Shown: one piece after another, positions 35,027 through 43,561 of the stretch
How the letters are laid out: each line of letters opens with the position of its first letter
Numbering within the stretch: position 1 is the first letter of the stretch
NCBI RefSeq assembly: GCF_003315135.1
Contig: NZ_QNRK01000003.1
Location: 62,001 to 126,000 of the forward strand
Direction of reading: 5' to 3'
Length of the DNA stretch: 64,000 nt
From: Roseiarcus fermentans
Lineage (GTDB): Bacteria; Pseudomonadota; Alphaproteobacteria; Rhizobiales; Beijerinckiaceae
Translations under genes and position numbers: made by a program
The notes under the pieces: generated by a model
Seen by the model: the letters and a program-made list of their open reading frames with translations, nothing else
Database searches by the model: none
Told to the model about the DNA's origin: nothing

Positions 35027-37096
35027 ATGTCGCTCGCACTGATTCGCGCCGCCCAGCCGGTCGAGCTCAACCCCGAGCAGCGGCTCGCGGTCGAGCACGG
35101 CCTCGGCGCGGCCGAGGGGTTTTCGCCGCTCCTGGTGATCGCGGGCGCGGGGTCCGGCAAGACGGCGATGCTCGCCCATCGGGTCGCGGCGCTGATCCTC
35201 GGCGGCGCCGACCCGAAGCGGATCATGCTGGCGACCTTTTCCCGTCGCGCGGCGGCGGAACTGGTCCGCCGGGTCGAGCGGCTGCTCGCCCGCCGCCTGC
35301 CCGCCGAGGCCGCCGCCGCCGCCGCCCCCGACTATTCCGGCACCTTCCACGCAATCGGCGCCCGGCTGCTGCGCGAATACGCGCCGCGCGTCGGCCTCGA
35401 CCCCCAGTTCACCATCCACGACCGCGAGGATTCCGCCGACCTGATGAACTGGGCCCGCCACGAGGCGGGCCTGACCGAGACCAAGGAGCGGTTTCCGACC
35501 AAGGCGACCTGCCTCGCCGTCTATTCGCGCGTGGTCAACGCGCAGGCCGATCTCGGCAAGACGATCGGACGGTGGTTTCCCTGGGTCGCCGCGCACGAGG
35601 AAGCCCTGCGCGCCCTGTTCGCAGCCTATGTCGAGGCCAAGCAGCGCCAGAACGTGCTCGATTACGACGACCTGCTGCTCTGGTTCGCGCAGATGCTGGC
35701 CGAGCCGGACATCGCCGCCGAGATCGCCGGCCGCTTCGACCACCTGCTGGTCGACGAATATCAGGACACCAACGCGCTGCAGGCCGAGATCGTGCTCGCG
35801 CTTCGCCCGCGAGGGCGCGGGCTGACCGTCGTCGGCGACGACGCGCAGTCGATCTATTCCTTCCGCGCCGCGACCGTGCGCAACATCCTCGATTTCCCCG
35901 GGGCGTTCGAGCCGCCGGCGCGGGTCGTGACGCTCGACCGCAACTATCGCTCGACCGAGCCGATCCTCGCCGCCGCCAACGCGGTGATCGCGCTCGCGCC
36001 GGAGCGGTTCGCCAAGGACCTCTGGAGCGACCGGAGGGAGGGCGCGGCGCCGGCGCTGGTCGTCGTCCCGGACGAAGCCGACCAGGCGCGGTTCGTCGCG
36101 ACCGCGGTCCTGCAGAACCGCGAGGCGGGGGCGGCGCTGAAATCGCAGGCGGTGCTGTTCCGCGCCTCGCACCACAGCGCGCCGCTCGAGCTGGAACTCA
36201 CCCGGCGCAACATCCCGTTCGTAAAATTCGGCGGGCTGAAGTTCCTCGACGCCGCGCACGTCAAGGACGCGCTCGCGCTGATGCGCTTCGCCGAAAACCC
36301 GCGCGACCGGGTGGCGGGATTTCGCGTCGCCCAGCTTCTGCCCGGCGTCGGGCCGAAGATCGCCGGGGCGATCGTCGCCGCCGCGGCCGAGGACGACGGC
36401 TTCGCCGCCATGTCGGCGCTGGAGCTGCCGGCCCGCGCCCGCGCCGGCTTCGACGCCTTCGCGCGCCTGCTGCGGCGGCTCGCCGCCCGCGCCGCCCCCT
36501 GGCCCGGCGAACTCGCCGACGCCGTCGCCTGGCTCGCGCCCGTTCTCGAAACGCGCTACGACGATTGCGCGGCGCGGATCGGCGACCTCGAGGCGCTCGA
36601 GCGCATCGCCGGCTCGTTCGCCTCGCGCGACCGTTTCCTGAGCGAGCTGACGCTCGACCCGCCGGACGCGACCAGCGACGAGGCAGGCCCGCCGCTGCGC
36701 GACGAGGACTATCTCATTCTTTCGACCATCCATTCGGCCAAGGGGCAGGAATGGCGCAGCGTGTTCGTGCTGAACTGCGTCGACGGCTGCATCCCGTCCG
36801 ACCTCGCGACCGGCTCCAGCGAAGAAATCGAGGAGGAGCGGCGGCTGCTCTACGTCGCCATGACGCGCGCCCGGGACGATCTCACGCTGATCGTGCCGCA
36901 ACGCTTCTACGTCCATGGCCAGCCGAAGATGGGCGACCGCAGCGTGTTCGCCGGCCGCACCCGCTTCATCCCGCCGCCGCTGCTGAAGCACTTTCTTCGC
37001 CGGACCTGGCCGGAGGCGGCGCCGTCCCCTCCTCGCCTCGCCGCCGACGGGCCGCGCGTCGACCTCGCGGCGCGGATGCGGTCGATGTGGCGGTGA
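35027..37096 (+). CDS. UvrD/Rep-family ATP-dependent DNA helicase
   Basis: 689 residues from ATG 35027 (a TTG at 35015 would add four). All superfamily 1A motifs are visible: Q-motif LNPEQRLAVEHG, Walker A AGAGSGKTAML, motif Ia ATFSRRAAAEL, Walker B LLVDEYQDTNALQ, motif III VVGDDAQSIYSFRAA, motif IV LDRNYRST, motif V LSTIHSAKGQEW and motif VI EERRLLYVAMTRARDDL. It is a 3'-5' DNA helicase, smaller than UvrD of E. coli (720), closest in type to the helicases annotated as UvrD/PcrA-like in Rhizobiales. It is followed after 10 bases by a DUF4160 gene on the same strand. Confidence 0.9.
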   Translation: MSLALIRAAQPVELNPEQRLAVEHGLGAAEGFSPLLVIAGAGSGKTAMLAHRVAALILGGADPKRIMLATFSRRAAAELVRRVERLLARRLPAEAAAAAAPDYSGTFHAIGARLLREYAPRVGLDPQFTIHDREDSADLMNWARHEAGLTETKERFPTKATCLAVYSRVVNAQADLGKTIGRWFPWVAAHEEALRALFAAYVEAKQRQNVLDYDDLLLWFAQMLAEPDIAAEIAGRFDHLLVDEYQDTNALQAEIVLALRPRGRGLTVVGDDAQSIYSFRAATVRNILDFPGAFEPPARVVTLDRNYRSTEPILAAANAVIALAPERFAKDLWSDRREGAAPALVVVPDEADQARFVATAVLQNREAGAALKSQAVLFRASHHSAPLELELTRRNIPFVKFGGLKFLDAAHVKDALALMRFAENPRDRVAGFRVAQLLPGVGPKIAGAIVAAAAEDDGFAAMSALELPARARAGFDAFARLLRRLAARAAPWPGELADAVAWLAPVLETRYDDCAARIGDLEALERIAGSFASRDRFLSELTLDPPDATSDEAGPPLRDEDYLILSTIHSAKGQEWRSVFVLNCVDGCIPSDLATGSSEEIEEERRLLYVAMTRARDDLTLIVPQRFYVHGQPKMGDRSVFAGRTRFIPPPLLKHFLRRTWPEAAPSPPRLAADGPRVDLAARMRSMWR

Positions 37097-37106
37097 GGGC
37101 GCCAAA

Positions 37107-37367
37107 ATGCCGACGATCAGCGCGTTTTACGGCATCCTGATCCAGATGTTCTGGCAGGATCACGCGCCGCCTCACTTCCATGCCCTCTATGCGGAACACG
37201 AGGCGATCGTCGACATCCGGACCCTCGGGATCATCGAAGGCGGCTTGCCACGCCGCGCGATGGCGCTCATGCTCGAATGGGCGCAGGACCATCGCGCCGA
37301 GCTTATGGAGAATTGGGAGCTGTGCGCGCGCAACCGATCGCCGAAGAAGATCGCGCCCTTGCCGTGA
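37107..37367 (+). CDS. DUF4160 protein
   Basis: 86 residues that match DUF4160 over the full length. MPTISAFYGILIQMFWQDHAPPHFHALYAEHEAIVDI contains the family's invariant F-x-x-D-H-x-P-P-H-F-H segment with its two histidines. RRAMALMLEWAQDHRAELMENW is the conserved C-terminal helix, and NRSPKKIAPLP ends the protein. The family is of unknown function but is very often coupled to DUF2442, as here (GTGA overlap), and the pair is suspected to be a toxin-antitoxin-like module. It starts 10 bases after the helicase stop. Confidence 0.85.
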   Translation: MPTISAFYGILIQMFWQDHAPPHFHALYAEHEAIVDIRTLGIIEGGLPRRAMALMLEWAQDHRAELMENWELCARNRSPKKIAPLP

Positions 37368-37657
37368 CGCCGGAGATCACGCCGCGGGCGCCATGGCGCG
37401 TCGCGGCTGTGGAAGCGCTGCCTGGTTACCGTCTTCGGGTCCGTTTCGTCGACGGACTGGACGGCCTCGTCGACATGTCGGCCCTGGTGGCCTCGGCGGG
37501 CGCGGGGGTCTTCGCCCCGCTTGCGGACATCGCAGCGTTCGGTCAGGTTTCGCTCCGCTTCGGCGCCGTGACGTGGCCGGGCGAACTGGATATCGCTCCG
37601 GACGCGATCTACGCGGCGATCAAGGCGAGCGCCGAACGCATCTGCATCCTGTCCTGA
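37364..37657 (+). CDS. DUF2442 protein
   Basis: 97 residues from GTG 37364, which overlaps the DUF4160 stop (GTGA). The sequence APWRVAAVEALPGYRLRVRFVDGLDGLVDMSALVASAGAGVFAPLADIAAFGQVSLRFGAVTWPGELDIAPDAIY is split here only for length: the first strand-loop (VEALPGYRLRVRFVDGLDG), the F-x-P-L-x-D centre and the WPGELDIAPDAIY end are all DUF2442 hallmarks. It is an all-beta small domain of unknown function, the usual partner of DUF4160. Earlier in-frame ATG 37277 lies inside DUF4160 and is less likely. Confidence 0.85.
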   Translation: MTPEITPRAPWRVAAVEALPGYRLRVRFVDGLDGLVDMSALVASAGAGVFAPLADIAAFGQVSLRFGAVTWPGELDIAPDAIYAAIKASAERICILS

Positions 37658-37670
37658 AACGCTGGCTCCG

Positions 37671-37982
37671 ATGACGAAGCCCGTTCCAGAATTCCAGAGC
37701 GACGAAGATGTCGAGACCTTTCTCGACACCGCCGACCTCGACGACTATGACCTCAGCGCAGGCGCGCTGCCACGTGACGAATGGTTCGCCCGCTACGAGC
37801 GGTTCATGAAGGACGCCTCGATCCATCTGCGGCTGCCGAGCAGCCTGCTGGAAGCCGTCCGCGCCCGGGCGGCTGCGGAGAAGATCCCGACGCAAAGACT
37901 CATTCGCGAATACATCGAGCGCGGACTGCGAACTTCTGCGGCAAGCGAGAAAGTTGTCGAGGCGAGCACCCGCACGCGATAG
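37671..37982 (+). CDS. Ribbon-helix-helix (CopG/BrnA-like) antitoxin-type protein
   Basis: 103 residues. An acidic N-terminus (EFQSDEDVETFLDTADLDDYDLS) is followed by a ribbon-helix-helix domain, SIHLRLPSSLLEAVRARAAAEKIPTQRLIREYIERGL. The pattern matches CopG-family antitoxins whose toxin is BrnT or a DUF-type protein encoded just upstream. No such toxin is adjacent here, except for the DUF4160/DUF2442 pair 13 bases upstream. It may regulate that operon or be an orphan antitoxin. Confidence 0.75.
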   Translation: MTKPVPEFQSDEDVETFLDTADLDDYDLSAGALPRDEWFARYERFMKDASIHLRLPSSLLEAVRARAAAEKIPTQRLIREYIERGLRTSAASEKVVEASTRTR

Positions 37983-38179
37983 AACGCCGCTGCAAATCAG
38001 CCAGCCTGTCGAAAAGCTCGGTCGCCCGCACGCAACGCGAAGACGCCCGGAAATCATGGCCCCGCCGGCGGCCCGGCCGAACCCTCGACGCGACGCGATC
38101 CGCCCCCTTCGCAGCCTCTTCGCCCTCTTCGCGCCGCCCCATTGACAGGGCGCGCGACCGGGCGTCACGTGACGATTCC

Positions 38180-39106
38180 ATGACAGATCGGGAGGCGGGC
38201 GCCGTGCTGCGAAAAGACGTCCTGAAAAATGTGCGCAAATACAGCGAGCCGTTCCGCGTCACCAAGGGAAAGGACTTCCGCCTGAAGGACTTCGATCCCG
38301 GCGACACGCTCGGGCTCGACCTGGACAAGCAGGAGGCGAAGGAGCTTCTGAGCCGCGGCTCGGAATGGTTGGCGCTCGAGCAGGAGATTCTCTACGCGCA
38401 GGATTCCTGGTCGGTGCTGCTGGTGTTTCAGGCGATGGACGCCGCCGGCAAGGACGGCACGATCCGGCACGTGATGTCGGGAGTCAACCCGCAGGGCTGC
38501 GACGTCTCCTCGTTCAAGCAGCCGTCCGACGAGGAGCTGTCGCACGATTTCCTGTGGCGCTATTCGGTCAAGGTTCCGCAGCGCGGCCGCATCGGCATTT
38601 TCAACCGCTCGTACTACGAGGAGGTCCTCGTGGTGCGGGTGCATGAGGCGCTCTTGAAGGCGCAGAAGATGCCGCCGCGCCTCGTCGGCAAGGGCGTCTG
38701 GGACGAACGGCTCGCGGACATCGCGCGGTTCGAGGACTACTTGACCCGCCAGGGCGTCGTGGTCCTCAAATTCTATCTCAATCTGTCGCGCAAGGAGCAG
38801 AAGAAACGCTTCATGGAGCGACTCGACAAGCCGGAGAAGAACTGGAAGTTTTCCGCCGCCGACGTGCGCGAGCGCAGATATTGGGACGACTACATGCACG
38901 CCTACGAGGAGGCGATCCGGGCGACCGCCTCCAAGCAAGCGCCCTGGTATGTCGTGCCCGCGGACAACAAGTGGTTCACCCGTCTCGTGGTCGCGGCGGC
39001 GATCGTCGAGGCGGTCGACAAGCTCGACCTCGCCTATCCGAAGGTCTCGGCGGCGGCGAAGAAGGACCTCGCCGCCGCGCGCGCCGAACTTTTGGCGGAG
39101 CGCTGA
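38180..39106 (+). CDS. Polyphosphate kinase 2 family protein
   Basis: 308 residues from ATG 38180. The PPK2 fold is clear: Walker A-like AMDAAGKDGTIRHVMSGVNP (residues 85-104), the lid/SFKQPSDEELSHDFLWR region, Walker B-like GRIGIFNRSYYEEVLVVRVH (128-147), and NLSRKEQKKRFMERLDKPEKNWKFS. These enzymes transfer phosphate between polyphosphate and nucleotides (AMP/ADP or GDP). Sequence features such as the N-terminal extension and single PPK2 domain fit the class III nucleoside mono-/diphosphate group, but class cannot be fixed by eye. It helps balance ATP and polyphosphate stores. An unrelated MDR oxidoreductase follows after 25 bases. Confidence 0.9.
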   Translation: MTDREAGAVLRKDVLKNVRKYSEPFRVTKGKDFRLKDFDPGDTLGLDLDKQEAKELLSRGSEWLALEQEILYAQDSWSVLLVFQAMDAAGKDGTIRHVMSGVNPQGCDVSSFKQPSDEELSHDFLWRYSVKVPQRGRIGIFNRSYYEEVLVVRVHEALLKAQKMPPRLVGKGVWDERLADIARFEDYLTRQGVVVLKFYLNLSRKEQKKRFMERLDKPEKNWKFSAADVRERRYWDDYMHAYEEAIRATASKQAPWYVVPADNKWFTRLVVAAAIVEAVDKLDLAYPKVSAAAKKDLAAARAELLAER

Positions 39107-39131
39107 CGGGGCGAAAAACGAGGACATCGAC

Positions 39132-40205
39132 ATGAAGGCCTGGCGTCTCGACAGACTCGGCGGCCGCCTCGCGCTCGAGGACAGGCCCCCGCCCGAGCCG
39201 CGTCCGGGCAGCGTGCTCGTCAGGGTCGAGGCGACGTCGCTCGTCAGCTACCTCGGCGCCTATGTCGCGGGACGGCTGCCGTTCTACAACCCGCCGCCCG
39301 GGCCCTTCACCATCGGGACAAACGCCGTCGGAAGAATCGAGGCGGTCGGGGCGGGCGTCTGGCGGCTGAGGCCGGGCCAGCGCGTGGTGATCTCGCCGCA
39401 TGTCGTGGCGCGCGAGAACGTCGACGACCCGGCTCAGATCCTGATCGGCCTGACCGCGCCGCCCGACTCTTCGGCGATGCTCGCCGAATGGCCCGACGGG
39501 ACGCTTGCGGACCTCGCGCTCGTTCCCGTCGAGGCGGCGACCCCGCTCGTCGGGTTGGAGGCGTTCGAATCGACGCAGCTCGCCGCGCTCTCCCGCTTCA
39601 TCGTCCCCTATGGCGGGCTGCTGCGCGGGCGCCTGGCCGCCGGCGAGACGCTGGTGGTCAACGGCGCGGCCGGGGCGTTCGGGACGGCCGCCGCGCTCCT
39701 CGGCGTGGCGATGGGCGCGGCGCGGGTGGTCGCCGCGGGCCGCAACCCGGCGGCGCTCGCCGAAGTCGCGAGGGTCGCCGGCTCGCGCGTCGCGACCGTG
39801 ACGCTGACCGGCGACGTCGCGGGCGACGCCAAGGCGATCCGGGAGGCCGGCGGCGGGGCTGCGCACATCGCCTTCGACATGGTCGGCGGCGCGACCGATC
39901 CGCGCTCGACACTGGCGGCGCTCACGAGCCTGCGCCGCGGCGGTCGGCTCGTGCTGATGGGCAGCATGACGGTCGACCTGCCCATTCCCTACACGGCGGT
40001 CATGCTCAACGACTGGGAGATTCTCGGCCAGTTCATGTATCCGGCCCGCGCCTACGGACGGCTTCTCGACCTCGTGCGCGCCGGGCTGCTCGATCTCCGC
40101 GCGATCACGCCTCGCGTCTTTCCGCTCGAGGCGCTTCCCGAGGCGATGGAAGCGGCGGCGGCGGCCGGCAGCCTCGAGATCGCTGTCGTCAGGCCGTCGT
40201 GTTGA
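39132..40205 (+). CDS. Zinc-independent MDR-family alcohol dehydrogenase-like oxidoreductase
   Basis: 357 residues. The N-terminal GroES-like domain (MKAWRLDRLGGRLALEDRPP...GSVLVRVEATSLVSYLGAYV) and the Rossmann domain (VVNGAAGAFGTAAALLGVAMGA, G-x-x-G-x-x-x-A/G) identify the medium-chain dehydrogenase family; catalytic zinc Cys/His residues of classical ADHs are not visible. NAVGRIEAVGAGVWRLRPGQRVV is the second signature. Enoyl or quinone reductases of this type use NADPH on activated double bonds. Start ATG 39132 lies 25 bases after ppk2, so the genes may be co-transcribed. The substrate is not predictable. Confidence 0.82.
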   Translation: MKAWRLDRLGGRLALEDRPPPEPRPGSVLVRVEATSLVSYLGAYVAGRLPFYNPPPGPFTIGTNAVGRIEAVGAGVWRLRPGQRVVISPHVVARENVDDPAQILIGLTAPPDSSAMLAEWPDGTLADLALVPVEAATPLVGLEAFESTQLAALSRFIVPYGGLLRGRLAAGETLVVNGAAGAFGTAAALLGVAMGAARVVAAGRNPAALAEVARVAGSRVATVTLTGDVAGDAKAIREAGGGAAHIAFDMVGGATDPRSTLAALTSLRRGGRLVLMGSMTVDLPIPYTAVMLNDWEILGQFMYPARAYGRLLDLVRAGLLDLRAITPRVFPLEALPEAMEAAAAAGSLEIAVVRPSC

Positions 40206-40468
40206 CCGAAACTCATCAGCGCCCTCTTGCCGGCCGAACCGTTCCGTTCGATGCTGACGGGGCGAGGGCCTTTTTCAGGCGCGCTTGAGCGTTGAGTCAT
40301 TGAATTCTGGTTTCCGCCGCTGCGATGAGTCCGGCGACGACGTCGCCGCAGTCTGAAGGCGCCCATAAAGACCTTTCGTTTCGATCGCGGCAGCTTCGCC
40401 TGCCAACGCTGACGTCACATATTCTTCCAGCGAATACTCATCGGCAGCCTTTCGAAGGAGAGCAAACG

Positions 40469-41503
40469 ATGTCGCATCATCTCGACTCCCCCCTCGCTCG
40501 CCAGGACATTCGTCTCGACATCACCGACCTGTACGTGTTTCGCGGCGAACTCGGCACCGTGTTCGCGATCAACGTCTGCCATTCGATCTTCGGCCCGATT
40601 CCGACGCCCGGCTATCATCCGGAAGGCATGTACGAATTCAAGGTCGACCGCGACGGAGACGCGATCGAGGACGTCACGTACCGCGTCACCTTCGATCCGC
40701 GCGACCCGGCCGGCCGGCAGCGCCTCACGCTTCGCCGCCTTGCCGGAAAGGAGGCCGGCGATCCTCACGCGGCCGGCGAAGCGCTGGCCCGGGGCTCGAC
40801 CGGCGAGACGGTGGCCGGGCCGAACGGCCTGCGCCTCTGGGCGGGAAAGGCGGGCGATCCGTTCTGGATCGAGCCGCACGTCCTGCACGCGGTCGGCCAC
40901 GCGTTCCAGGACGGCAAGCCGATCGACCTGACCGGCTGGGACCCTGCCCACGCGAAAAACCTGTTCGCCGGCCACACCGTCTATTCCATCGTGCTCGAAG
41001 TCCCGGACGACGCGCTCGCCGCCGGCCCGGCCGACGCCAGGCGCATCGGCGTGTGGGCGGTGGCGTCGCTGGCGACCGACGCCGGCGGCTGGCGTCAGAT
41101 CAACCGCGTCGGCCTGCCGATGATCCATCCGCTGTTCACGCAATACAACGAGGACCTCGGCAATCGACTCAACGGCGGCCGCCCGGCTGACGATTTCGCC
41201 GCCTTCGGCGAAACCGCGGCCGGGGCGATCGCCGGCGTCGTGGCGGCGCTCGGCACCTCGGAAGACCCGCGCGGCTACGGCCTCCGCATCGCGCACCGGC
41301 TGTTCCCGAACATCCTGCCCTATGAGGTCGGCACCCGGGCGACCTTCGGCTTCGGGGAATGGAACGGACGATCCCTGACCGACAACGCGCCCGACGTGAT
41401 GTTCAGCATCGCCGCCAACGCGCCGATCCGTCTCGGGATCGGCAAGGAGTCGGTGACGGCGAAGCCCTCGAAGGTCTTTCCGTACCTGCCTCCGGCCGGT
41501 TGA
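40469..41503 (+). CDS. DUF4331 family protein
   Basis: 344 residues from ATG 40469, with GAAGGAG eight bases upstream; the longer frame to 40325 is rejected. MSHHLDSPLARQDIRLDITDLYVFRG is the DUF4331 opening: H-x-D-S-P, then D-x-x-D-x-Y-x-F. Further conserved parts are CHSIFGPIPTPGYHPEGMYEF and the LPMIHPLFTQYNEDLGNRLNGG segment, with a C-terminal GFGEWNGRSLTDNAPDVMFS. No signal peptide, whereas many relatives are secreted. Function unknown; the family often sits near oxidative-stress or ECF-sigma genes, though not here. It converges on the beta-lactamase gene. Confidence 0.8.
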   Translation: MSHHLDSPLARQDIRLDITDLYVFRGELGTVFAINVCHSIFGPIPTPGYHPEGMYEFKVDRDGDAIEDVTYRVTFDPRDPAGRQRLTLRRLAGKEAGDPHAAGEALARGSTGETVAGPNGLRLWAGKAGDPFWIEPHVLHAVGHAFQDGKPIDLTGWDPAHAKNLFAGHTVYSIVLEVPDDALAAGPADARRIGVWAVASLATDAGGWRQINRVGLPMIHPLFTQYNEDLGNRLNGGRPADDFAAFGETAAGAIAGVVAALGTSEDPRGYGLRIAHRLFPNILPYEVGTRATFGFGEWNGRSLTDNAPDVMFSIAANAPIRLGIGKESVTAKPSKVFPYLPPAG

Positions 41504-41530
41504 CGCGCCGGCCGGGGTCGGCTTCGCCGG

Positions 41531-42415
41531 TCAGAACGTCGCCGCGACGATCTCGCCGACCTGCCGGTTCACCGCGTTGCGGGCGTCCATCGAGTCCGGC
41601 CCCTCGGTGTAGTAGACCGCCGCGAGGAGCGGGGCGCGGTTCGGCGGGCGAAGGATGGCGATGGTGTTGGCCGTGCCGTGATCGCCGGAGCCGGTCTTGT
41701 CGCCGATCCCCCAGTCGGGCGGAAGTCCGGCGCGAAGGCGCTTGTCGCCGACCCTGTCGGCGATCAGCCAGGCTTCGAGCCGCCGTCTCGACTCCTCCGA
41801 CAGCACGTCGCCGAGCAGCACCGCCTGCAGGTCGCGCGCCATCGCGAGCGGGGTGGTGGTGTCGCGGGGATCGCCCGGGATGGCGGTGTTGAGCGTCGGC
41901 TCGTTGCGGTCGAGCCGCGTGACGGAATCGCCGAGGAGGCGCGCGAAGGCGGTGAAGCCGGCAGGCCCGCCGATCGCGTCGAGGATCAGGTTGGCGGCCG
42001 TGTTGTCGCTCCAGTCGATCGCCGCGGCGCACAGGTCTGCGAGCGTCATGCCGCCGGCGTCGACTTGCGCCTTGGTCACCGGCGCATAGCCGAGCAGGTC
42101 GGCCTGCCGATACGGGACGAACCGCGTCAGCGTCTCCTGCCCGGCGTCGACGCGCTTCAGAACCGCGGCCGCGGCGATCAGCTTGAACGTGCTGCACATC
42201 GGAAAGCGCTCGTCGGCGCGGCGCAGGAGCGTCTCGCCGCTCGACGTGTCGAGCACGGCGACGCCGAGCCGTCCGCCGGCGCTCCGCTCCAGAGCCGCGA
42301 GCCGGTCGGCGGCCGCCGCGCGGGCGGGGCCGGGCGCGGCGGCCGCCGCGACGAGGCCGAGGCAAAACCGCCGGCGAGTCGCCGCGACGCCGAAGGTCCG
42401 AAGCAGGTTCGTCAT
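41531..42415 (-). CDS. bla: Class A beta-lactamase
   Basis: 294 residues with all class A motifs: S75-T-F-K78 (active-site serine and lysine), S136-D-N138, the omega-loop E172 in RLDRNEPTLN, and K240-T-G in DKTGSG. The leader has consecutive arginines (TRRRFCLGLVAAAAAPGPARA), typical of Tat-exported serine beta-lactamases. It hydrolyses beta-lactams in the periplasm; the spectrum cannot be read from sequence here. No AmpR-type regulator is adjacent. It is followed upstream by denD. Environmental alphaproteobacteria commonly carry such a chromosomal enzyme. Confidence 0.92.
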   Translation of the reverse strand: MTNLLRTFGVAATRRRFCLGLVAAAAAPGPARAAAADRLAALERSAGGRLGVAVLDTSSGETLLRRADERFPMCSTFKLIAAAAVLKRVDAGQETLTRFVPYRQADLLGYAPVTKAQVDAGGMTLADLCAAAIDWSDNTAANLILDAIGGPAGFTAFARLLGDSVTRLDRNEPTLNTAIPGDPRDTTTPLAMARDLQAVLLGDVLSEESRRRLEAWLIADRVGDKRLRAGLPPDWGIGDKTGSGDHGTANTIAILRPPNRAPLLAAVYYTEGPDSMDARNAVNRQVGEIVAATF

Positions 42416-42502
42416 GGGTTTGCTCGTGCCGGGTGGAAACGTCGCGACCGGACGGGGAGCCGCTCGCGAGCGGGAGAAGGGAACGGGCGCCGCGGCCCCA
42501 GC

Positions 42503-43486
42503 CTAAAGTTTACCCTGAAGCTCGTCCTCGATGTGGATGCGCACGATCGCGTCGAACGAGGTCTCGGCGCGAAAGCCGAGCGCCTGCGCCCGGGCCGCGT
42601 CGAAGGCGCGCGGCCAGCCGGCGACGATCCGTTCGATCGCCGGATCGGGCTCGCGCCGGATCAGACCGACGGCTTTCGCCCCCGCGACGCGTTCGAGCGC
42701 GGCGATCTGGTCGCCGACTGTCGCCGATACGCCGGGCATCGTGAGATTCCGGCGCGCCCCGAGCGCCGACGAGTCCAGCGCCGCCGCGTGACGAAGGAAC
42801 CCGACCGCCGAGCGCGGGCTCGCGTGCCAGTGGCGCACGTCGTCGCCGACCGGCAGCACGGCTTGCCGGCCCATGAGCGGCTCGCGGATGATGCTGGAGA
42901 AGAAGCCGGACGCCGCCTTGTTGGGCGCGCCCGGCCTGACGCAGATCGTCGGCAGGCGCAACCCGATCCCGTCGAGGAAGCCGCGGCGCGAATAGTCGGC
43001 GAGGAGAAGTTCGCCGATCGCCTTCTGCGCGCCGTAGCTGGTCAGCGGCGTCGCGCAGAAGTCGTCGCCGATCTCGTCGGGAAACGGCGCGCCGAACACG
43101 GCGATGGAGGAGGCGAACACGACGCGAGCGCGATACCCGAAGGCGCCGTTCGCCGCGCGGATGGCGTCGAACAGGCTGCGCGTGGCGTCGAGATTGATGC
43201 GATAGCCCTTGTCGAAATCGGCCTCCGCCTCGCCCGAGACGATGGCCGCGAGATGAAACACGAGGTCCGGCCGGCCGGCGACGACCGCCTCCGCCGCGCC
43301 CGCTGCCGCGATGTCGACGGCGCGGGCCACCGTCCGTCCGGCAAAACCGGTCGGCGCCTCGGGTTCGACCACGTCGATCAGGGTGAGCGCGTCGACCGCC
43401 GCCCCGCCCGGCCCGCCGAGCTTCGCAAAACTCTCCGTCAGCTTGCGGCCGAGCATTCCGGCCGCGCCGGTCACCAGGATGTGCAT
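42503..43486 (-). CDS. denD: D-erythronate dehydrogenase-like NAD-dependent epimerase/dehydratase
   Basis: 327 residues of the extended short-chain dehydrogenase family. The NAD-binding motif TGAAGMLGRKL lies at residues 6-16, HLAAIVSGEAEADFDKGYRINLDA is the family's conserved segment, and SSIAVFGAPFPDEIGDDFC with SYGAQKAIGELLL gives the Ser/Tyr/Lys catalytic set. GLRLPTICVRPGAPNKAASGFFSSIIREPL is highly characteristic of DenD (oxidation of D-erythronate to 2-oxo-tetronate). The usual partners otnK/otnC/otnI are not in the window, so pathway role is uncertain. A galactose- or uronate-type epimerase is less likely. It lies downstream of two binding-protein genes on the same strand. Confidence 0.8.
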   Translation of the reverse strand: MHILVTGAAGMLGRKLTESFAKLGGPGGAAVDALTLIDVVEPEAPTGFAGRTVARAVDIAAAGAAEAVVAGRPDLVFHLAAIVSGEAEADFDKGYRINLDATRSLFDAIRAANGAFGYRARVVFASSIAVFGAPFPDEIGDDFCATPLTSYGAQKAIGELLLADYSRRGFLDGIGLRLPTICVRPGAPNKAASGFFSSIIREPLMGRQAVLPVGDDVRHWHASPRSAVGFLRHAAALDSSALGARRNLTMPGVSATVGDQIAALERVAGAKAVGLIRREPDPAIERIVAGWPRAFDAARAQALGFRAETSFDAIVRIHIEDELQGKL

Positions 43487-43561
43487 GGGCGCCCTCCGGC
43501 AAAGCTCCGCCGCGGCCCGACCGGACCGCGGCGCGCGGGTTCGTTCAGGCGGGAAACCGCC

